Origin: Candidatus Auribacterota bacterium
GTDB lineage: Bacteria; Auribacterota; JAFGBW01; JAFGJP01
DNA length: 9,353 nt
Direction of reading: 5' to 3'
Assembly (NCBI GenBank): GCA_016929035.1
Contig: JAFGJP010000191.1
Span: 1-9,353 of the forward strand
Shown here: in pieces, positions 6,255-9,353 of the stretch
How positions within the stretch are numbered: position 1 is the first letter of the stretch
Layout: each line of letters begins with the position of its first letter
Position numbers and translations under genes: made by a program
Notes under the pieces: model-generated
The model's database searches: none
The model's input: only the letters and a program-made list of their open reading frames with translations
What the model was told of the DNA's origin: nothing

Positions 6255-6686
6255 CTATAAGTTGTAGACCTGTTCCCCTGTAAGTATGCCGATATTATTT
6301 TTTTGAAGGGTCTTTATGGCTTTTTCGGTATCTTCGAGCCGGAAAACAAGAATGGCTTTGTCTGAAGCTTTTTCAACAAAAGCATACATGTATTCAACGT
6401 TGATACCGTCTTTGGCAAGGATTTTCAGAATACTGTGAAGTCCGCCGGGAATATCGGGAACCTCAACAGCCAGAACTTCTGTTTCGCTGACTGTAAAATT
6501 TTCTTCTTTCAGAATATTGTATGCTTTGTCCACGTCATTAACGATAATGCGGAGGATTCCGAAATCAGACGTATCAGCAAGAGAAAGCGCCCGCATGTTG
6601 ATCCCGTTTTCTCCCAGAAGCCGCGTCACGTCAGCTAAACGTCCGGAGCGGTTTTCAATAAAGACTGATAATTGTTTGAGCTTCAT
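6255..6686 (-). CDS. Tandem ACT-domain protein, PaaK-associated
   Basis: 143-aa cytosolic protein made of two ACT domains (COG4747-like), a fold that binds amino acids and signals to a partner enzyme. The first domain spans about residues 2-66, with the ligand-loop motif ENRSGRLADVTRLLGENGIN at 11-30. The second spans about 70-138, with the parallel PDIPGGLHSILKILAKDGIN at 78-97. There is no catalytic domain or DNA-binding helix-turn-helix. The ATG at 6686 is preceded by AAGGAGGAA (6699-6691). It follows paaK by 22 nt and is surely co-transcribed. Double-ACT proteins are commonly encoded next to phenylacetate-CoA ligases in anaerobic bacteria and archaea. A role in sensing an amino acid and tuning PaaK is inferred. 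The stop is TAG. Confidence 0.9.
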   Translation of the reverse strand: MKLKQLSVFIENRSGRLADVTRLLGENGINMRALSLADTSDFGILRIIVNDVDKAYNILKEENFTVSETEVLAVEVPDIPGGLHSILKILAKDGINVEYMYAFVEKASDKAILVFRLEDTEKAIKTLQKNNIGILTGEQVYNL

Positions 6687-6708
6687 AAATTTCCTCCTTA
6701 ACCTTCGC

Positions 6709-8010
6709 TTATATTTTTCTTTTATCTAAAACTCTTTTAGCTTTTCCTAAGCTTCTTTCTATCGTTTTTGGTTCAACAAGCTTGATGCTGACCATGATAC
6801 CCAGAACAGATTCGATTTCCTTTTTAATCTTACCGGCAAGGTCTTCAAGCTTTTTCACTTCATCAGAAAAGATTTTTTCATTGACCTCGACCTGAATCTC
6901 CATAACATCCATAGAGTGCTGTCTGTCAACGACAATGAGATAATGGGGTTCAGCTCCCTCGACCTGAAGCAGTACAGATTCGATCTGCGAAGGAAAGACG
7001 TTTACGCCGCGGATGATCAGCATGTCGTCTGTGCGACCCATGATTTTAGACATACGGGGGAACGTCCGCTTGCATCCTTTGCAGGGCTCGTTCGTGATGC
7101 TCACGATGTCGCCCGTGCGGTAGCGGATGAGCGGCAGGGCTTCCTTGGTGAGCGTGGTGAAGACCAGCTCGCCCTTTTCTCCTTCCGCGACAGGCTTGCC
7201 TGTCACAGGGTCGATGACTTCGGGATAAAAAAAGTCGCTGAAGACATGCAAGCCGTCCTGTCCGGCGCACTCCTGCGCGACCCCTGGACCGATGATCTCT
7301 GAAAGGCCGTAAATGTCGGTCGCCTTGATGTTCCAGTTCTTCTCGATCTCGCGCCGCATGCCTTCAGACCAGGGTTCGGCGCCGAAAATGCCGACCTTCA
7401 GCGTTGTCTTGGAAGGATCGATGCCCGCGTCGAGCGCCTCTTCGGCCATGTACAGGGCAAATGAGGGTGTGCAGGTCAGGACTGTGCAGCCAAAGTCCCT
7501 CATGAGCATGAGCGCCCGCTTGGTCCCTCCGGATGATATGGGCACAACGGTCGCTCCAAGCTCCAGCGCGCCATAGTGGATGCCCAGTCCGCCGGTGAAA
7601 AGCCCGTAACCGTAAGCATTGTGGATGATGTCGTTGGGCGTGCCTCCTGCGCAGGCTATGGCTCTTGCCATCACAACAGACCAGAGCTTGATATCGTTTT
7701 TTGTGTAGGCGACAACAGTCGGCTTTCCTGTTGTGCCGCTTGAAGCATGGATCTCGAGGATATCTTTCATAGGGGATGCAAAAAGACCAAAAGGATAGTT
7801 GTCCCGGAGGTCGTTTTTTACAGTGAATGGGAGTTTTTCGATATCATCAAGAGATTTGATATGTTCAGGTTTGAGTTTCAGCTCGTTGAATTTTTTTTTG
7901 TAAAAAGGGACTCTCTCGTAAACGCGGGCTATAAGCTTTCTCAGCCGTTCGGACTGGACCTCTTTCCGCTCGCCGGGCTTCTGGCATTCTTCTTTTTCAT
8001 TAAAGATCAT
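6709..8010 (-). CDS. paaK: Phenylacetate-CoA ligase
   Basis: Cytosolic adenylate-forming enzyme that converts phenylacetate (or a related aryl acetate) plus ATP and CoA to the aryl-CoA, AMP and pyrophosphate. 433 aa, the family length. In order: PFTVKNDLRDNYPFGLFASP (61-80), ATP loop HASSGTTGKPTVV (88-100), GAEPWSE (210-216), adenine motif DIYGLSE (232-238), YRTGD (297-301) with the ribose-binding Asp, hinge GRTDDMLIIRGVNVFPSQIE (325-344), and the C-terminal domain ending RSLGKAKRVLDKRK with candidate catalytic lysines. CKGCKRTFP (310-318) is typical of PaaK. The ATG at 8010 follows AAGGAGGGG (8024-8016). No aerobic paa genes are near, so an anaerobic role on aryl acetates from aromatic amino acids is inferred. 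The central part is much richer in GC than both ends. Confidence 0.95.
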   Translation of the reverse strand: MIFNEKEECQKPGERKEVQSERLRKLIARVYERVPFYKKKFNELKLKPEHIKSLDDIEKLPFTVKNDLRDNYPFGLFASPMKDILEIHASSGTTGKPTVVAYTKNDIKLWSVVMARAIACAGGTPNDIIHNAYGYGLFTGGLGIHYGALELGATVVPISSGGTKRALMLMRDFGCTVLTCTPSFALYMAEEALDAGIDPSKTTLKVGIFGAEPWSEGMRREIEKNWNIKATDIYGLSEIIGPGVAQECAGQDGLHVFSDFFYPEVIDPVTGKPVAEGEKGELVFTTLTKEALPLIRYRTGDIVSITNEPCKGCKRTFPRMSKIMGRTDDMLIIRGVNVFPSQIESVLLQVEGAEPHYLIVVDRQHSMDVMEIQVEVNEKIFSDEVKKLEDLAGKIKKEIESVLGIMVSIKLVEPKTIERSLGKAKRVLDKRKI

Positions 8011-8108
8011 ACACGCCCCTCCTTGTTTAAACTCTTAAAAATTAAAAAAATAAAACCCAAAAGGAGTAAAAGACCCTAGATATTCAAGAAAATAAAAAGT
8101 TGCAGTCT

Positions 8109-8114
8109 ATTATA
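8109..8114 (-). promoter_or_regulatory. Candidate -10 box upstream of paaK-ACT
   Basis: A perfect TATAAT reads on the minus strand at 8114-8109, about 100 nt before the paaK start and just past the terminator of the preceding gene. No convincing -35 box lies 15-19 nt upstream. The rest of the 8011-8140 gap is AT-rich and shows only the paaK ribosome-binding site. Confidence 0.3.
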
Positions 8115-8138
8115 AAAAATTGATCCAAAGAACGACAT

Positions 8139-8177
8139 AAAAAAAGCGTGTGTGATATTTTATCACACACGCTTTTT
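8139..8177 (-). terminator. Intrinsic terminator of the outer-membrane barrel gene
   Basis: A perfect 17-bp stem (8141-8157 with 8161-8177; core AGCGTGTGTGATA / TATCACACACGCT) closes a 3-nt loop. Read on the minus strand it is followed by a run of seven T (8145-8139). It sits 23 nt after the stop codon of the barrel gene. The plus strand also shows TTTTT at the stem end, but no plus-strand gene feeds it. Confidence 0.9.
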
Positions 8178-8200
8178 GAGTACAGCTAAAAAAAGTTCAC

Positions 8201-9353
8201 TTAGAACGTGTACATCAGCTCATACCTGAAAAAGTATCCGCTGTCCTGGTTGGCTTCGGCATAATAGTCGCCCGGATTGAGGTATTCCAGCCAGAGGTGT
8301 CCGGTAAGAGCATCGTTGAACTTGTAGATGGCCTTCAGGACATACAGCCAGCCTCTCTCTTCACCGTCGCCGAAGATCCTCTGTCCTTGAAGAGGGTTCT
8401 CATTGGCTCTCAAGTAGTTGATCGCCGCGAAGGCTGACAGGTTTTCCATGGGAACAAAGCCACAGCTGACCGTGTATCGTTGGATGTTATTGACGAGGGC
8501 CACACGTGTTTCCTGGATGTATGTATAAATATAGAGCTCGCTGAAGCGCGGCCATCTTCCGTAAAGAGAGTCCCAGGCTTCTGTGTCTTCTGTTGTCGGG
8601 TCTTCCCCTGGAAGATAGGTGTAGGAGAATTTGAATTCAGGTGTCATCTGCATGTCCATAGGCTTGTAGGTCAGGACGACTTCACCGGCCATGGCGTTAT
8701 GGATGTCGATGTCGCCGACTTCACCGAACTGGTAAGCCAGCTCACCGGAGAGAGAGACCTCTTCTGTCATCTGGCTGATGATGCGGCCGCCGAGAGTGTT
8801 TGATTTTTTTTCTGTGTCGTCGGTCTTATGAAAGTAGTAATATCCTTCAAGTTTAACATCTTCAGCCACTTTCCCGTCGATCAGGATGCCATGGACCTGT
8901 TCGTCTTCTTCTGTAAGAAGCATGTCCTGGTCATTGATCTTTGGAAGAGGGTCTTCGCTTTTGACCTGTGAAAGGAAAAGATCGATATTCATGTTTTCCA
9001 GCTTGAACATCTGCCGTATGGCATCGACGTAGATGGTCCTCGAGCCGTCAAGAGGTGTGCCGTCGAGGATAAGGAGTTTGCTTCCCTGGATGATATCCTG
9101 TCGGCCGATGCGCGTCGTGGAAAGAACGTCTGTCCCTCCCTTGAACTCGACATACAGGTTGTCAAAGACGAATTCATCCCTGTTGAATTCGTCATCCATA
9201 TCCGGGTCAATGTAGTACCTTGGCTCACCGGTGATCCTTGCGTACAGGCGGAATTCCGGAGTCGGTGCGAACTCCCCGAACGCGCGCAGCCTGAACCTGA
9301 AAAAATTATACTGATCTTCCCCATCATCATTGCAATCGATGATATTGTCGAAA
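8201..9353 (-). CDS. Outer-membrane beta-barrel, alginate-export-like family, N-terminus outside window
   Basis: Predicted outer-membrane channel resembling the alginate export (AlgE-like, PF13372) group widespread in Gram-negative anaerobes. The frame is open from the right window edge (codons from 9352), so the apparent ATG at 9199 is internal: 51 residues precede it, including FRFRLRAFGEFAPTPEFRLY and ARITGEPRYYIDPD, which continue the barrel. 383 residues are visible. Family hallmarks are FVFDNLYVEFKG, then GRQDIIQGSKLLILDGTPLD and GSRTIYVDAIR. Alternating polar and hydrophobic strands rich in Tyr/Trp follow, and the protein ends RYELMYTF with the C-terminal Phe typical of barrels inserted by the Bam machinery. 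The signal peptide must lie outside. The transported substrate is unknown; family naming does not imply alginate. The gene ends at a strong terminator and is separate from paaK. Confidence 0.82.
   Translation of the reverse strand, partial: FDNIIDCNDDGEDQYNFFRFRLRAFGEFAPTPEFRLYARITGEPRYYIDPDMDDEFNRDEFVFDNLYVEFKGGTDVLSTTRIGRQDIIQGSKLLILDGTPLDGSRTIYVDAIRQMFKLENMNIDLFLSQVKSEDPLPKINDQDMLLTEEDEQVHGILIDGKVAEDVKLEGYYYFHKTDDTEKKSNTLGGRIISQMTEEVSLSGELAYQFGEVGDIDIHNAMAGEVVLTYKPMDMQMTPEFKFSYTYLPGEDPTTEDTEAWDSLYGRWPRFSELYIYTYIQETRVALVNNIQRYTVSCGFVPMENLSAFAAINYLRANENPLQGQRIFGDGEERGWLYVLKAIYKFNDALTGHLWLEYLNPGDYYAEANQDSGYFFRYELMYTF

Noticed and set aside
8201..9199. Complete 332-aa protein starting at the ATG at 9199
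   Set aside because: The frame stays open to the window edge and the upstream residues continue the barrel pattern, so the gene is 5'-truncated by the window.

Overview
The window is ordinary bacterial chromosome, densely coded and mostly on the minus strand. It suggests an anaerobic Gram-negative bacterium, probably of the Desulfobacterota (syntroph or sulfate-reducer type). This rests on an exported solute-binding protein, an outer-membrane beta-barrel ending in aromatic-Phe, a paaK plus tandem-ACT pair, and moderate GC with AT-rich gaps. The taxonomic placement is inference from gene families; there is no rRNA or other marker here.

Layout. Positions 1-4555 (minus strand) hold a branched-chain-amino-acid-type ABC transporter in the classical order livK-livH-livM-livG-livF. 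livF is cut by the window edge inside its ABC signature motif. The junctions are tight (livH/livM 2 nt apart, livM/livG overlapping by 8 nt) with two exceptions. A strong GC hairpin lies between livK and livH, and a near-perfect AT-rich palindrome of about 180 bp fills the whole gap between livG and livF.

From 4628 two plus-strand genes follow. The first is a COG2159-type amidohydrolase divergent from livK, with overlapping promoter candidates in the 72-bp gap. The second is a small stand-alone PilZ (c-di-GMP-binding-type) protein. Between them lies a GC-rich segment (about 5486-5636) that folds on paper into a long multi-helix structure that I cannot assign to a known family.

From 6255 the minus strand resumes with a two-gene operon read paaK then ACT: phenylacetate-CoA ligase and a 143-aa double-ACT protein. 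The gap to the convergent PilZ gene carries a degenerate octamer repeat. At the right edge is an outer-membrane barrel of the alginate-export-like family, whose N-terminus lies beyond the window and which ends at a clean 17-bp intrinsic terminator.

How the genes may work together. LivKHMGF would import amino acids. PaaK would activate an aryl acetate such as that made from aromatic amino acids, and the ACT protein is a plausible amino-acid-responsive partner of PaaK. The amidohydrolase may process a related acid. This linkage is inference from adjacency. The best candidates for something undescribed are the two non-coding palindromic elements. The genes themselves belong to known families.
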